Source of the DNA: Diphasiastrum complanatum
Taxonomy: Eukaryota > Streptophyta > Lycopodiopsida > Lycopodiales > Lycopodiaceae
Assembly: GCA_029204225.1 (NCBI GenBank)
Contig: CM055095.1
Location: 29,778,414-29,842,413 of the forward strand
DNA: 64,000 nucleotides
Direction: 5' to 3'
In this document: positions 13,715 to 26,489 of the stretch, piece after piece
Layout of the letters: every line of letters starts with the position of its first letter
Position numbering within the stretch: the first letter of the stretch is position 1
Translations under genes and position numbers: made by a program
Notes under the pieces: model-generated
Told to the model about the DNA's origin: nothing
Seen by the model: only the letters and a program-made list of their open reading frames with translations
The model's database searches: none

Positions 13715-16700
13715 ATTGTGTGGGGGTTACTGCACACATAAAGTGCACATGCAGTTTACTTTTATCAGTTTGAGTATGATGATTTGAAGGAGTCCTATAT
13801 TTGCTTTGAGATTCATGGCAGCTAATCACGTACATTCCCTCTTAATGCTGTTTATTAAGTTTCAGACATAAGGCACGGTTCTCTGGTCATACTGTTTGTT
13901 TTGTTTCTGTTGGAAAGCACTGTCAGTTGCATGTTTCTCATTTCAGAAACTTAAGTGGTCAGTGTCAGCTCATGGGCTCTAGTAGTAGAGCAAGTGGCTG
14001 AGGTAGTTAGTGGTTGTAGAAGCTTTCATTCATTTTTTTCAACAACTAACATGGACTCTATTCGTGATGGATTATTCAATGTGTGCTTTACAAGTTATCG
14101 CTCCCTGTCTGCATTCTCTAAGAGTTCTTTTGAAATGACTTTACGACATGGTCCTTCATTCATTGTGCTGATTCAAAGCATCATGATGCATTTTAAGTTC
14201 TTCACTGCTGAGAGATGTACCTTTCAGGGAGGTGTGAGATTAGTCCCTGTGCATCTATTTGAGAATCTTCTAATTTTGTATAGTCGTGCTTAGCCTATGC
14301 AGTAGATGGCTGAGTGCACTTTTAGTAATTGAAGGTTCAGGCAGGCCTGAGACTTGGAATTTGATGAGCATACTGACCTTTCAAATTGAAGGGCTTTTTC
14401 TCTTTCAAAATTTACCTTCAAAACAGTATAAATTCTAAAGTTTTCCTTCCATTTGACACTAAAATCAGTTCTTTTGCCATTTTTTGAAAGGCAAAACAGG
14501 CCTTAGACATGCATTGCAGCTTGCAAATGCCAAGTTTAAATTGAAATCGGTTCAAATTAGTTTGATTCGTTCACAAAATAAGTTCAGCAATTTTTTTATT
14601 GATGCCTATGTGATAGTGCTCTCAAATATTTGATGTGAAGTATTTTAATGTAAAGGGCCTATTCATATGTGTTTGGTCTCATAGGGCCCAAATTAGGGCT
14701 AGGCATATAAGTTCGATGTGCCTTGCTATTGGGTACTTATTACCATGTTTAAAGTTTCAAACCAATTTCGAAAAGATCTTCAATTTTCTGAACTTTTAAC
14801 ATCGAGCATTGAAGCCATTAATTTATATTTTGGTTTTAACATTCGGTGTCTTGCTATCATGGATAAGGTACATGCTATTGTGTTTCAAAACAATGTTGAA
14901 GAGTTCCTCAAGTTTCAATCTTGTTAGTTTGACCTAACAAGAAGCAATGAAGCAATTGGCTCTTACCATTTGTGATTCAGGAATTAACAGTTGGGAAATC
15001 TCTATTCTACAATCATTGTATGTCATTTATGATGTGATCACAAAGAGAGAAGAAGAAGATTGACTGCTTTTGGTAACTGTTGATAACAATGATGTCACTT
15101 ATTGCTTGCTTGAAATGAACTAATCTATTGATATATTTATAGTTGTTGATGGCAAAGCCCTAAAGGTATGCGTCGTCATGCACCTGGTGGTGCCACATGA
15201 TGATAAGGGATTGAAATATGTTGGATCTTGCTTATAAGCCAAACTGTAAAGTCTAACATCATTGGTTCATCATTAGTAAGTTCTAACCTACTACTAAGTA
15301 TTTTGAAGTGCTCTACTATTCTTAAGATTCGTAAAGTTATTTTGTCAAAGTTGCACTGAAGCCAATAGCGAAAGAGCACTTAACATTGAGCATGTACTTT
15401 TTGGGAAGTTATAGTAAGTATTTCAAGTTGGGAATTAGACGAGATGTGATAGATAAGTGATTATAGTTTATGCTATGTAGAGTTGTAACTGCATTTAAAA
15501 CAGATTACATTAGCAAATAAAATCATCCCAGATGAATGTACATATCTGTTTCTAAATAGAGTATATAGTTATAAGTAATGTAATAATCTTGCCCTTTGGA
15601 TGTCCATCAACTTGTTACCCCCTCTAGAGATCTCTTTAGGTAAAGGATACTTAACTTTTGGTTCAAGACCCCTCTCTCTACTCATCAATAATCTTAAAGT
15701 GAGTCAATTTGGGTCATATACAGGTCAAGAAAATTGTTTGACTCACCCTCTAGAATGTGTAGAATGAGTTGTGGAGACTACAATATGATGGGTAAGTCAA
15801 TTTGACGGTCTCATTTGATCAGAGAGTAAGTTTTGAGCCATAAATGGATTGCCTTGCCCCCTTTGGGTATGTGCTAAAATGAAGTGTGTGGAGGCTACAT
15901 CACAATGTGTGAGTCAATCTAGCCCTCTAGTTGCATGGGAGGCTCACAATTAGACTCACTTTTGCTAACCAGAGGTAGATAACTCCTATTGTTATTGTTG
16001 CCAAGTGGTTTAGTCAATCCAAAACCGACGAGTTATAGGCAAGTCAATACATCCATGCAATCCAAGTACATATAATGAGTTTAATGTGAATTGAGGTTCA
16101 GAATATCTACAACATTATTTTTATGTGGGTAGTGAGGGAAAAGTGAATGTTAGTGGTTTTCTCAAGTTTCAATTTTTAACACTTAACATTACACCACACA
16201 TACATCAACAACCATCAAACAACCAAAAAACTCTATCAAACACCATTTGTTCGATCAAACATTAAAAAAAAACAAGACAACAAGAAAATGGCAAGAAGAG
16301 AACAAATGAGGGCATGGGTCCTTGACAACGATGCCAAATCTTTGTTCAGAGGGTATCCAAAGAATGGAAGAAGGCTTCATGCCTTGTTGTTTTACAAAGT
16401 TTTTGAAAATAAATTTGTTGTTTATATCTTACTTCTTCTTTTTCAAGAAATTAAACTAAATTAAACTATCTCAAATTTTAAACAATGTATAAAGCTGAAA
16501 TAATTGGAACATCCAGACACACAAATAAAGTTGATCTTTTCTCAAACTGTGCTTGAATGTACAACAACACCTACCTAATTGAGAAATGCCCTTTTTGTTT
16601 GCCAATGTGATGCTTAACTAAATGGTCAATGCAAGAACTAACCTAGGAGGCTCATCAAGAGAATGTCCATGTGGTGGTAATATAGTCATATGACAAATCG

Positions 16701-17169
16701 TCCTAGAATATGACCTCACTCGAACTCTAGTGACATGCTACTATAGTCCCCTACTAATCGCCCCATAACAAACACCATATATAGTTGCATGGCAAAAGAT
16801 AGTGGAATTTGGCTATTTTTGGGCAATCACATCTTTTATAGTTATAGGCTACCATATTTGGATGCCGACAACAAGATATTGACAATGCCTTTATCGTTGT
16901 AGGAAGCTAAATTTAGTGATGAACAAAAATGAACCTCGTCCCTTTCCTCACTCTAGGGAGCTCTAAATCTCCTCCCAGGTCAACACCCAAGGTAGCCCCT
17001 ATGTACTTTTCACACGTGTGAGGACATCTCAAACAATGTAAATGATCTCCTAAAATGTGTGTGATTGCCAATAGATCTATCTTGCATAAGATACAAGCAA
17101 TCTAGCTAAAAAATATAAGCCTAAGAGCACTCTACGCATGCATCTATCACATACCATTCATCACACACA
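13715..17169. other. Non-genic spacer
   Basis: About 3.5 kb with the zinc-finger gene's probable 3' UTR at the left. No gene is recognised. A TTCACACGTGTGAGG palindrome near 17010 resembles those in the LTRs of elements B and C and may mark a decayed LTR piece. Confidence 0.45.
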
Positions 17170-17476
17170 CAATATCTCCATACTTGATGCACTTGAGCTC
17201 CATAAGTAATCAGCTTTTCATCCATAATATCTGGCCTTGTACTCGGCTGCACATGAAGATAATACATTGTTTCTTGGATAATCAAGACACAAGATTTCCT
17301 CCAATAAAGATAGCAAAAGCACTACTGGACTTCCCATCCACCTTGTCACTTGCAAAGTCCGAATCCGAGTAGGCAACCATTGATAGATCTTCACTTATAG
17401 AATAATCCATAATCAAGTGTGGAAGATACATATCTTAAGATCCTTTTGGCCGATTGAAATCACATTTGCTTCAAAG
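17170..17476 (-). mobile_element. Ty1/copia fragment: end of reverse transcriptase and RNase H
   Basis: On the minus strand FQSAKRILRYVSSTLDYGLFY matches the connection just before RNase H in copia elements. After a frameshift, MVAYSDSDFASDKVDGKSSS and FIGGNLVS then match the RNase H start (YSDSDxAxDxxxxKSTSG). A TGG codon has become a stop after GGNLVS. No LTRs or upstream domains are attached. A short relic. Confidence 0.75.
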
Positions 17477-18487
17477 TTTTGTGAGAATGAGATATTAGCT
17501 AGTCCTTACTCTTGTGGTTTACATTACTATCAAATGTTTTGTATGGACCTAAACCCCCTACAAATATGTAATCAATAAGTAAAATTGTTGATTTAGGTCA
17601 TATGGTAGAGTTCGAATCTGATCGATGTTGAAGGACAAATAAGATCCTTGCACTCGGCAAGGGACATGGATACTTATATAGACTGGCACATTATTGTTGA
17701 TATATTGGTAGTTTTATCGTTGCTATGATGATTTGAGCTCATTGAATGTTAACAAGTTGGAAAGAATAATGGTCTAATAGATACATTGTTATATGCGTAC
17801 TTTCTATTAAATTTATATTCATGCAACATTTAGATCTATGAAGTATGGGGAGGAAATTTCTATCAAGCATAGTTCAACTTTATGTTGTTTTGGTATATAG
17901 GATTCTTCATCCTCAATTAGCGTTGGAGACTATATTCCTCATAATCGCCAACATAGATGACGAATGTCATACAACGGTCCTCATATAGAGCAATTACCTC
18001 ATCGTCAATGTCAAGGCTTAAGAGAGATGATGGAAATTGATGAGCGCATATGCATCTAAATCTAGCTCTTCTACCTCTTCACAAACAAGTTCCAACGATG
18101 AAAATGAGCTTCCAATGAATAAAGAATTTGATGTCATGGGAGACATGTTGGATGCTATGTATGAGAACAATAATGCAGATCAGATAGAGACAATGAAGAA
18201 GATGAGGAGGCACTTTTGTCTAAAGAAGAAAAAAATCTATGAGAAGAATCAAAGACAACATTGTACCCTGGAGCAAAGACATCTCATTTGGAAACTTCTT
18301 TACTTTTATCAAATCTTCAAGCCAAATATAGATGGAGTGACCAAAGCCTCACATCATTATATTTTTTCATCTACTTATCATTTTTGCTTTGAAATAAACT
18401 TTACAATTTGGACATGTAGTGCTAATTTTTTAATATGAATTCTTTTGTCATGTGGAGACTATTGAAAACCAAAATTCTCCCAGAAGA
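17477..18487. other. Non-genic spacer with an unassigned open frame (18037-18438)
   Basis: A plus-strand frame at 18037-18438 is Ser/Asn-rich at first (KSSSSTSSQTSSNDENE) with MGDMLDAMYENNN following, then low-complexity. It shows no family I recognise, and it precedes possible LTR sequence, so it may be a polyprotein relic. I do not call it a gene. Confidence 0.3.
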
Positions 18488-19460
18488 GAATGTCATGCCT
18501 GAGACAAGGGATGAGGCATGAAAGATGTTGTCTAACATCGGGATGTGTTGGATTATTCTCCTACTAATCGACTAATCGAGTTTTAATCTTCATCCAATTC
18601 ATTTATCCAGACCTGCAGTTTCTTCGTGTTTCTGCAGAACTACTTGGAAATGGCTCACAGGTGGCTCCGACGTTTATTGACACCATTGACAAACTTCGAA
18701 GACTTCGGGCACTTCGGTGACTTCGGGCACTTTGGTGACTTCGGCCACTTTGGTAACTGCAGCCACATCGGCCACTTCAACCACATCATTTGGAGACTTC
18801 GGCCACTTCGGTCATGTCGATTGATTGACAGTTAACGTTCCACTCATCTTGAAGCTAAAAACTTGCCCTAATCTTATAAAAGTAAATTTCCAAGAATCAC
18901 CAGGATGGATGTCAGCTCAATATGGCCCACTGGCCATTATGATCCACGACCTAGTTAGATGTCCTACTAGTTGGACGTTGCCGCATTTTCTTAGTATAAA
19001 TAATTGCTCATATTCTGTGTTAACAATCTCAGATCATGTCAAATAATCTCAGATCATCTTAGATCATCAAAGCATAGTTAGCATCTGTCTCAAGCTTTCA
19101 AGCTTGAACACTGTTGAGCATTGTAGCTCAGTTCTTTAGAGTTAATTTAGAGTTTGCTATTGTGCTTACTGCTTATTAGCGAAAGTGCTTAATTTAGACA
19201 GAGTTACAACTACTCAAAGATAGCTCAGAGCACGCGACTTTGATCCGCAATTCCTTTGTGCTCATTTCCATTCTGATTTGTTTCTTTTACTGAATGAATC
19301 TATTCTTTAACTGAATGAATCTATTCTTTATTGTGTTCAACATCAGTCAGTATGCATGCATCTCTGTAATTCTTTTGTGACTGATAATCTCTTATTATTT
19401 GTCTACTACTCAATGCTTTATGTTTGGCTACTTAATCACTTAGTTGCTATCGATTTCAAA
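18488..19460 (+). repeat. Possible LTR-like segment with a CTTCGG micro-repeat
   Basis: A purine-rich run (AGAAGAGAA) precedes TGTCATGCCTGAGAC near 18489, and TGTTGGATTATTC follows near 18546; either could be an LTR start. At 18690-18830 units of GACTTCGGGCACTTCGGTGA recur. At 19293-19333 a 21 bp word (CTGAATGAATCTATTCTTTA) is doubled. No second copy was found, so borders and type are uncertain. Confidence 0.3.
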
Positions 19461-20330
19461 GTTAGTTGCTAAATATTGAACGTGATTTCTATCACTACTT
19501 TTTGTTCAATATTGATAGGCGTAGTCATGCACATGAAAGAAGGTTTCTTCCACAGCGCTCGATAATTCATTTACCTACTTCGATTTGTCAAACTATTTTT
19601 CATCTTATCACCTCTTTCCAACAAAATGGACTACAAGCAATCTCATGCATGTCCAAAAGATTGTGTTTTATATCGAGGCAGGTACGAATCACTCAATAGT
19701 GATGATTGTGGTGATAAACACTCACATGTGTAAAATTTAAAATTTGATAAGTATGTTTGCATGTTTTTGACAGCATATTTTGCTTGACATTTAGGTTATC
19801 AATATTCTTGCAAGAAGTTCATTCCAATGCCTAAGACTGATAGTTCACTATATGGTGTCACGGTCAACTATTCAATCAATGCTAAAGAATTTAAGAAAAT
19901 CGTACCCCTTAATTCATGCTCTAAGACAATGAAGACTTTAATTGTCTAGAACTAGGGTTGTTACTAGCCATAGTCACAAATCATTTAAGTCATTGCAAAG
20001 CCAATAAGGCCTAGGAAATGTGAGAAATTCTACTTGCCGCACTTTTATGGACTCTTCCACTCCTATATATACTTGGAGTGGTGGTCACTTCCAAAAAGGC
20101 ATTATGGGACTAAATTAACTTTGAATCACATTGGTGCCATGGGTCAAACCCCCAATAGGCCTTTGTGACTAACTTTTACATCACTTGAAATTACATATTT
20201 ATGTGCAGTGCCCATGGCAATTTAAACTTAGAACTAAATAACTTAAGCCAGTACGGATAACATACAAGCCTAAACTTGATGGGCAAGTTCTACATTTAAA
20301 TCCTATCATGCTTGTAATTTTAAAGATGTT
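19461..20330. other. Non-genic spacer
   Basis: No gene or recognisable repeat. Open frames are short and without motif. Confidence 0.4.
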
Positions 20331-20926
20331 CCGCAGGATGGCTAGAATATTTCTTGGAATATCAGCCTACAGCTGACTCTTGTCGATCTTCTAGGTATTG
20401 AGCAAAGTTGATCATTTTCATCATGTTGTAGTCGCTGAACTGCAACATTGTTTAGTTGTTGATCGTTTGCTTTGTAAGTGATTGTTTGCTTCCTTCGTTG
20501 ATAGCCATAAGTGATAACTTATGAAGCTAAATGATGAGATGGGTCAACAGTTGTTAGTTGACTTCGTAGAAACTCATAAATCGTTGTTGCTGGTCGACGT
20601 AGGAGTTCGTAAGAAGGTCAATTGTGGTGGTCGACGGGATTTTTCTTTCGTTGCCATTGAAGATTCCGCAAGTGCTCATAGATAGTAACCTACGGGTTCT
20701 AACGACTCCTTGTGGTTTGCGGTTTCTTGCGGTTTGCGATTTGAGTCGTGTTTCTCCGTAAACGTTGATTTAATGGTTCCGTTCGATCAGACCGTAATCT
20801 AGCGATGGCTTTGTGGTTCTGCCTAATTTGACTTTGCGTGTATTTTACAAACTGATTCAGAGAGAGAGAATTCTTGAGAGTAGAAGGAGGGCAAAGGGAT
20901 GAGTAGGTGAAGATTAAACTCCAACA
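20331..20926 (-). repeat. 3' LTR of copia element A (right border firm, left border unknown)
   Basis: On the minus strand a polypurine tract CTTAAGGGGGAG is followed at 20926 by TGTTGGAGTTTAATC, the usual copia 3' LTR start. The LTR extends leftward, but its CA end could not be placed because the 5' LTR is missing from the window. The left coordinate given is only a guess. Confidence 0.5.
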
Positions 20927-23900
20927 CTCCCCCTTAAGCTTGCTGCTATGAATCTGGACTTAAGTTAAGATTTAACCATTTGAAAGGGAGTAGAATGTTT
21001 GTCCCTTGACAATGGCTTTGTCAGAATGTCAGCCAACATATTGTCTGTGTGACAGTAACTTAGTGCAACGTCTTCTTTCTGAACCTTCTCTTTGAGAAAA
21101 TGAAGTTGAACCTCTATATGTTTGGTCCTTGTGTGAGTTCGTTGGTTCAACGACAGAGCTATACAACTCTGATTATCGCACTGGAGTATAGTTGGACCAA
21201 ACTGTGGGAATCTTAACTCCTGTAGTAGTCTTCTAAGTCATAAAATCTTCTTCACTGTTGATGTAGCTGCAACATATTCTGATTCCATAGAGGATAATGA
21301 AATGCATTTCTGCTTCTTGTTGTTCCATGAAATGGGTCCTCCTGCAAGAAAACAAATGTAGCCAGAGGTGGATTTTCTGGTATCTATGTCTCCTGCCCAG
21401 TCTGAATCAGAATAGGTAATCAAAGAGAGTGCAGCTTCTGTATTTTCATTGTAAGTCAAGGCATAGTGCTTTGAGGCTTGAATGTACTTCAGAACTCTTT
21501 GTAGAGGTTTCCAGTGTTGTAGGCCTGGATTGGACATGAATTGCGGCAACGTGCTTACAGCATATGCTAGATCAGGTCATGTGCAAATCATAGAATACAT
21601 GAGAGAACCTATGATAGACTGATAAGGGTACTTGCACATTTCTTGTTGATCTATCTTTGTTCTGGGGCGCATGTCTTTGGATAGCTTGCATCCAGAATCC
21701 ATAGGAGTGTCTATGGGCTTGCAATACTCCATGCCGTATATTCGAAGTACATTAATTAAGTAGGATCGTTGGCTTATGGTGATCCTTCTGCTCGCGTGAT
21801 CTCTGTGAATCTCCATTCCAAGTAGGTAATGGATTGGTCCTAAATCAGTCATCTCAAACTCTGATGAGAGTAAGGACTTAGTTTCCTGCAACAACTGATT
21901 TGAATTGCTGATGATTAGAGAATCATCAACATATAGTGCTATTATAATATAGCTTGGCCTCTTTGGTTTTAGATACACATTTGAATCTGTGGTGCAGGAG
22001 GTAAAGTCGTGCTGCTGCAACAAGAAACGAGTTATTCTATCATACTAGGCCCTTGGAGCTTGCTTTAGACCGTATAATGCCTTATGCAATTTGCATAGTA
22101 GATGCTCTTTGCCTTGGGGGATGTAACCTTCTGGTTGATAGATATAAACATCTTCTTGTATGTATTTGTGTAGGAATGTTGTCTGGACGTCCATCTGGTG
22201 AATATCCAAATCTTCTGCAGCAGATATAGCCAATAAAGTATGAATAGACTGATGTTTTACGATTGGACTGAAGGTCTCAGTGTAGTCTATCCCATATACT
22301 TCTTCAAAGCCTTTAACCACCAGTATAGCTTTTCATTTGGATATAGATCCATCTGGCTTAAGCTTCAGCTTAAAGATCCACTTAGAATCAATTGGCTTTA
22401 CACCTGTAGGAGGAGTGACAAGACTCCATGTCTTGTTCTTCATTAGAGATTGATACTCAGCATCCATAGCAGCTTTCCATTTGTCTGCATCGGGCATTGA
22501 CAGTGCTTCTGCTACGGTGGCAGGTTCGTCATGACTGATGAAAGCCTGAGAGATGAAGAGGTCAGGCTGTTGTCATTGTCTCACAGATCTTCGAACTGTA
22601 GGTGCTTGATCAAACGATTCTTCTTGGTGAATGACTGGGACCGTAGTATTTTGCGGTTGAACGATTGTGGGTCTAGGCCCATCGACGGTAAGTGGAGCCA
22701 TTGGGACGAACTCCGTTGCTTGAACAATCGTAGGCCGTAGCCTATCGATGGAAGGTGGAGCTGCTACGACAGTCTCTTGTATTGGTTGCTTCTGTTTGAA
22801 ATCGTAATATTTGTCTTCAAGGAAGACAACATCGCGACTGACTAAGATCTGGCCCGTAACAACATCGTACACACGATATGTCTTGTGTGAAGTTGAATAG
22901 CCGATGAAGATGCTTTTACAACTTATTGGGTCCAGCTTCTTCCTCAGATCAGATGGCACTTGTGCATAGTAGAGGCATCCAAAAACACGTAGGTGTTTTA
23001 AACTTGGTTTGTAACCGTAGTAGGCTTCAAACGGTGTTTTGGAATCAACCGCTTTGGTGCTAGAATAGTTTTGCAGATAGCAAGCCGTAGAGATAGCTTC
23101 TGCCCAAAAGGTTTGAGGAAAATGCGAATTTACTATCATGGATCGTGCAACTTCCAACAGTATGCGATTTTTCCGCTCTGCTACTCCGTTCTATTGTCGA
23201 GTGTAGCTCGTAGTAAACTGGTGGTGCACGCCACATGAAGATAAGTAGTCCTTCATCTCATTTGACAAGAACTCTCCCCCTGAATCAAATCGTGGGGCGT
23301 TGATCCTCTAACCAATTTGATTCTCAGCGTATTGCTTGAAGTCTTTGAAGCAACGAAATGCTTCTGACTTGTTCTTAATGAACATTACACTGGAAAATTG
23401 GGAGTAATTGTCAATGAATGTGATAAAATACAGAGCTTGACCCAATGAAGGTACATTCATAGGACCACACAAGTCATTGTATATCAGTGACAAGATGGAC
23501 TTCGCCCTTTTAAGTAAAGAGGATTTCATTTGAGTTCTCATCTAAAATAGTACAACGGTTGGCAGTGAACAAAGCTCTATAGTCCTAATTTGTGATCTTG
23601 TTAATAGATAAAAGGTTTTTTGTTAATCTGGGTACATAAAGTACTCCACTAAGCTGCCTAGTGATGCCATCAGAGAACTGCAGTTGAATAGACCCTTGGC
23701 CTTCAAGTTGGTGTGAACTGGAGTCACCAAAGAAAATGTACCTTGATTCTATAGCTGTGAGTGTAGAGAAGAGGTCCTTGCATGGCGTCATGTGTTAAGA
23801 AGCACCTGAATCGAGATACCAATGATAGGCATCTCTATTGGATTGATCTTGTACCATCAGCGCCTTCTCTTCATCTTGAGATCCTTTGACTGTGTCAGAG

Positions 23901-24729
23901 TTCCCTTCTTGGTGCTGTTGCATCTTCATCTTTGCTTCATTGTGCTTGAGGATGCGACAGTCCTTGATGTCGTGGTTGGTTCTTTCGCAATATCTACAAA
24001 ATAGCCTGGTCTTGGACGATGAGTGACTATACTGTTGTTTTTGTGGTTGCGATGCTGCTGGCTGTTCTGCCTTTGTCTTCTTATCCTTGAAGCCTTTCTT
24101 CTTCTTCGATTGCTGCTTGTTTGAATAGAGTGCCATGGATTTGGTACTCGTAGATGTGGACAAGCTTTTCCTCCTGACTTCTTCTTGCAACAAGCTTGCT
24201 GTCATTTTTGGAGAGACAACGCAGGGGTATTGCTCAGAAGCAACACCAAATTATCGTAAGAGGATAGAATACTGGCAAGAAGAGACATGGTAGAGTCTTC
24301 TTCTGATATAGGAAAACCTATTGCAACCAGTTGGTTCAACAATTGTTTGAACTCGTTCAGATGGTCGCTGATTGAGGTGCTTTCACTCATTCTGAGTGTT
24401 AGTACCTTCTTCCTCAAGAAGAGACGAGTCGAGACATCTGAGGTCTCGTAGATGCTAGTGAGTGTATCCCATGCTTCTTTGGAAGTAGTGCAGTTGGATA
24501 CATGAGCAATTTGAGTGTCTTTAAGGTCTAGAGATACAATGGCAAGAGCCTTACCATCATTGGCTTCCCAAGATAGGAGCTGTTCAGGTTCTGCCGGTCT
24601 GGCTATAGAACCATTGATGTATTCCCATAACTCCTTTTCAATCAGGATCATTCTCATTTTGAACTTCCACATGTGGAAGTCATCTTCGTTGAATTTATTG
24701 ATCAAGCGGATCTCTGAGGTGCCTTCCAT
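20927..24729 (-). mobile_element. Ty1/copia element A: decayed gag-pol
   Basis: Reading the minus strand from 24729: gag starting MEGTSEIRLINKFNEDDF (UBN2-type) with KEAWDTLTSIYE; a CCHC zinc knuckle CRYCERTNHDIKDC near 23990; protease WYLDSGAS near 23800; integrase pieces (NDLCGPM, FITFIDNYSQF, then the ERKN and HLRVFGCLYYAQVP region) to 22573; reverse transcriptase with TFSPIVKHQSI, LYGLKQAPRA and the catalytic ALYVDDSLII; RNase H with TYSDSDWAGDIDTRKSTSGY and SSMESEYVA; and the LADILTKPL tail at about 21000. The domain order is that of Ty1/copia. The frame is broken by a frameshift at gag (about 24204) and several stops, mostly where TGG, CGA or CAG would be expected. The 5' untranslated part is cut at 24783 by element B and no 5' LTR follows. 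Not capable of making a full polyprotein. Confidence 0.92.
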
Positions 24730-24783
24730 AGTGATCAAAATTATACACAAACAACTTAGAATAGCTTTTGAAAAAAGATTATG

Positions 24784-25459
24784 TGTGAGAAATTGGCAAA
24801 CATCTAGCTTGGTATTTTTTATGATAGAAGTTTGTAAGTGAATCTCACATGTGTGGAGGATGTTTGCACGTGTGGAGAATTGTAAAGTAAATAAAAATGT
24901 TTGATATAGGGGTCTCATAGAATTTCATAGTCAAGCATTTAGGTGTAGGATGTTGATAGGGTCAAATTTGGCATAAATGGCAAATTATCCATTTCCACTT
25001 GTAATGCCACTATTGAGCCAAAATAGAGTAGGAGGCCAAACTTGTGCCAATTAGAGTGTAGACAATTGTAATGCTTTTGTTTGATGAAGTTTAAGAGGTC
25101 CAATAGGATTTAGAGGTGGAACCATGTGTGGTCCAATAGGAATTTGAGGTGTGCTTGAATATAGTCCAATAGAATTAAGAGGTGCATGGATCAATGGTCC
25201 AATAGGATTAAGAGGTGGCAAAGTGTGATCCAATCATAGTTAAGCATAGTGATAGCTCGTGGATCTACTAGTATCTTTGTACTCCTCATTTGGATCTAAT
25301 TGATTTTGAGATTGAGTGGATTTTGAGTGTCATTGAATCTCTAGCTTTCTCTCTCTACCCGAGAGCTCATGATGGTTTTTCTCTCTCTACCCGAGGAGAG
25401 CAGCTTGTTTTTACTTAGAATACTTTTGGAACACTTCCCACACGTGTGAGTGAGAGTTG
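24784..25459 (+). repeat. 5' LTR of element B
   Basis: Starts TGTGAGAAATTGGC and matches the copy at 27958-28601 throughout, with about 17 substitutions seen by eye plus one ~32 bp tandem duplication (TCTCTCTCTACCCGAG twice) unique to this copy. Similarity stops right after GAGTGAGAGTTG, where gag sequence begins. Confidence 0.85.
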
Positions 25460-25805
25460 CATTAAGATGAATGTCTCTAATGAGATATTGAGGGAGATTG
25501 GTGATTGTTCTACATCCAAGGAAGCTTGGGATTGTCTCAAGTCCATCTATGAGGCTAAGAACACCTCTAGGCTCCTCACTCTTAGAAATCAAATCTTCCA
25601 AAGTAGTCAAAAGAGTGATGAGAGTGCATGTAATTATGTTTTGAGAGTCAAGGATATTCATAGGGAGCTTGCATGTATTGGTGACTCAATCAATCGAAGT
25701 GAGCTAGTCCAAGTCATTCTCAATGGCTTGAGAGATGAATATGACAACCTTGTCCAATCCTATGCCATTAAGGAGGAGCTACCAAGTTTGGAGGCCCTTC
25801 AATGA
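25460..25805 (+). pseudogene. gag fragment of element B
   Basis: Encodes a UBN2-type capsid region: EILREIGDCSTSKEAWDCL, then TLRNQIFQ and LNGLRDEYDNLVQSY, ending in a stop. The N-terminal ~70-80 residues normally present in copia gag are missing, lost at the junction with the LTR. The following frame (from 25845) resumes the linker to the zinc knuckle. Confidence 0.75.
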
Positions 25806-25844
25806 GTGCTTATTTCTGAAGAATCAAGATAAGAGTACAAACTC

Positions 25845-26489
25845 TTGAGGATGGACAAGCTATCAATCAATCATGATGATGGCAAAGTTCTATTTGCCAA
25901 GCACAAAGAGAGGAGTAAGAAGCAACACCATCACTTCTCTAATGACAAAGATAAAGACCAAGATGGAGAGGAGGAGGATACCTCTCATGCTTCTAATTCA
26001 AATCTGAAGAAGAAGAAGATCAAGTGCTTTTATTGTGGCAAGAAAGGCCATTATGCCACCAATTGCTTCAAGAAGAAGAATCAACTCAATCAAGCCAACA
26101 TCACCAATGAGAAAGAAGACTATATTGCAAGTGATGGAAAAGGCTCTCTTATGGCATCAAGCTTCTCCTCTTCCACCTTCAACAAGGATGACTCATGGTA
26201 TATTGATAGTGGAGCATCTTCACATATGTGTGGCTCCAAGAACTTTTTTTCATCTATTTTGCCTTATGATGGAGTCAAGAAGACCATATACTTTTCAAGT
26301 AAGCATGAGTGCAATATTGAAGGAGTAGAGATTATTCCCTTGAAGCTTGCATCTTCTAAAGATCTCTTTCTCAACAATGTTCTTTTTGTCCCAAAGCTTA
26401 CAAAGAACATCTTAAGTGCTAGCCAACTTCTTGATAGTGGCTTTGATGTCAATTTCAATATTGACAATTGTGATCAAGAAGGAGGGTGA
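25845..26489 (+). pseudogene. gag C-terminus and protease of element B
   Basis: Lysine-rich linker, then the zinc knuckle C-x2-C-x4-H-x4-C (CFYCGKKGHYATNC) and the aspartic protease start WYIDSGASSHM with VPKLTKNILSASQLLDSGF downstream. The ligands and catalytic DSG are intact. Shortly afterward the frame changes and the integrase core is missing. Confidence 0.8.

Noticed and set aside
24202-24918. Taking the whole 24918-24202 frame as gag, with a start upstream of 24729
   Set aside because: The part beyond 24783 is the LTR of element B; gag of A begins at the ATG at 24729.
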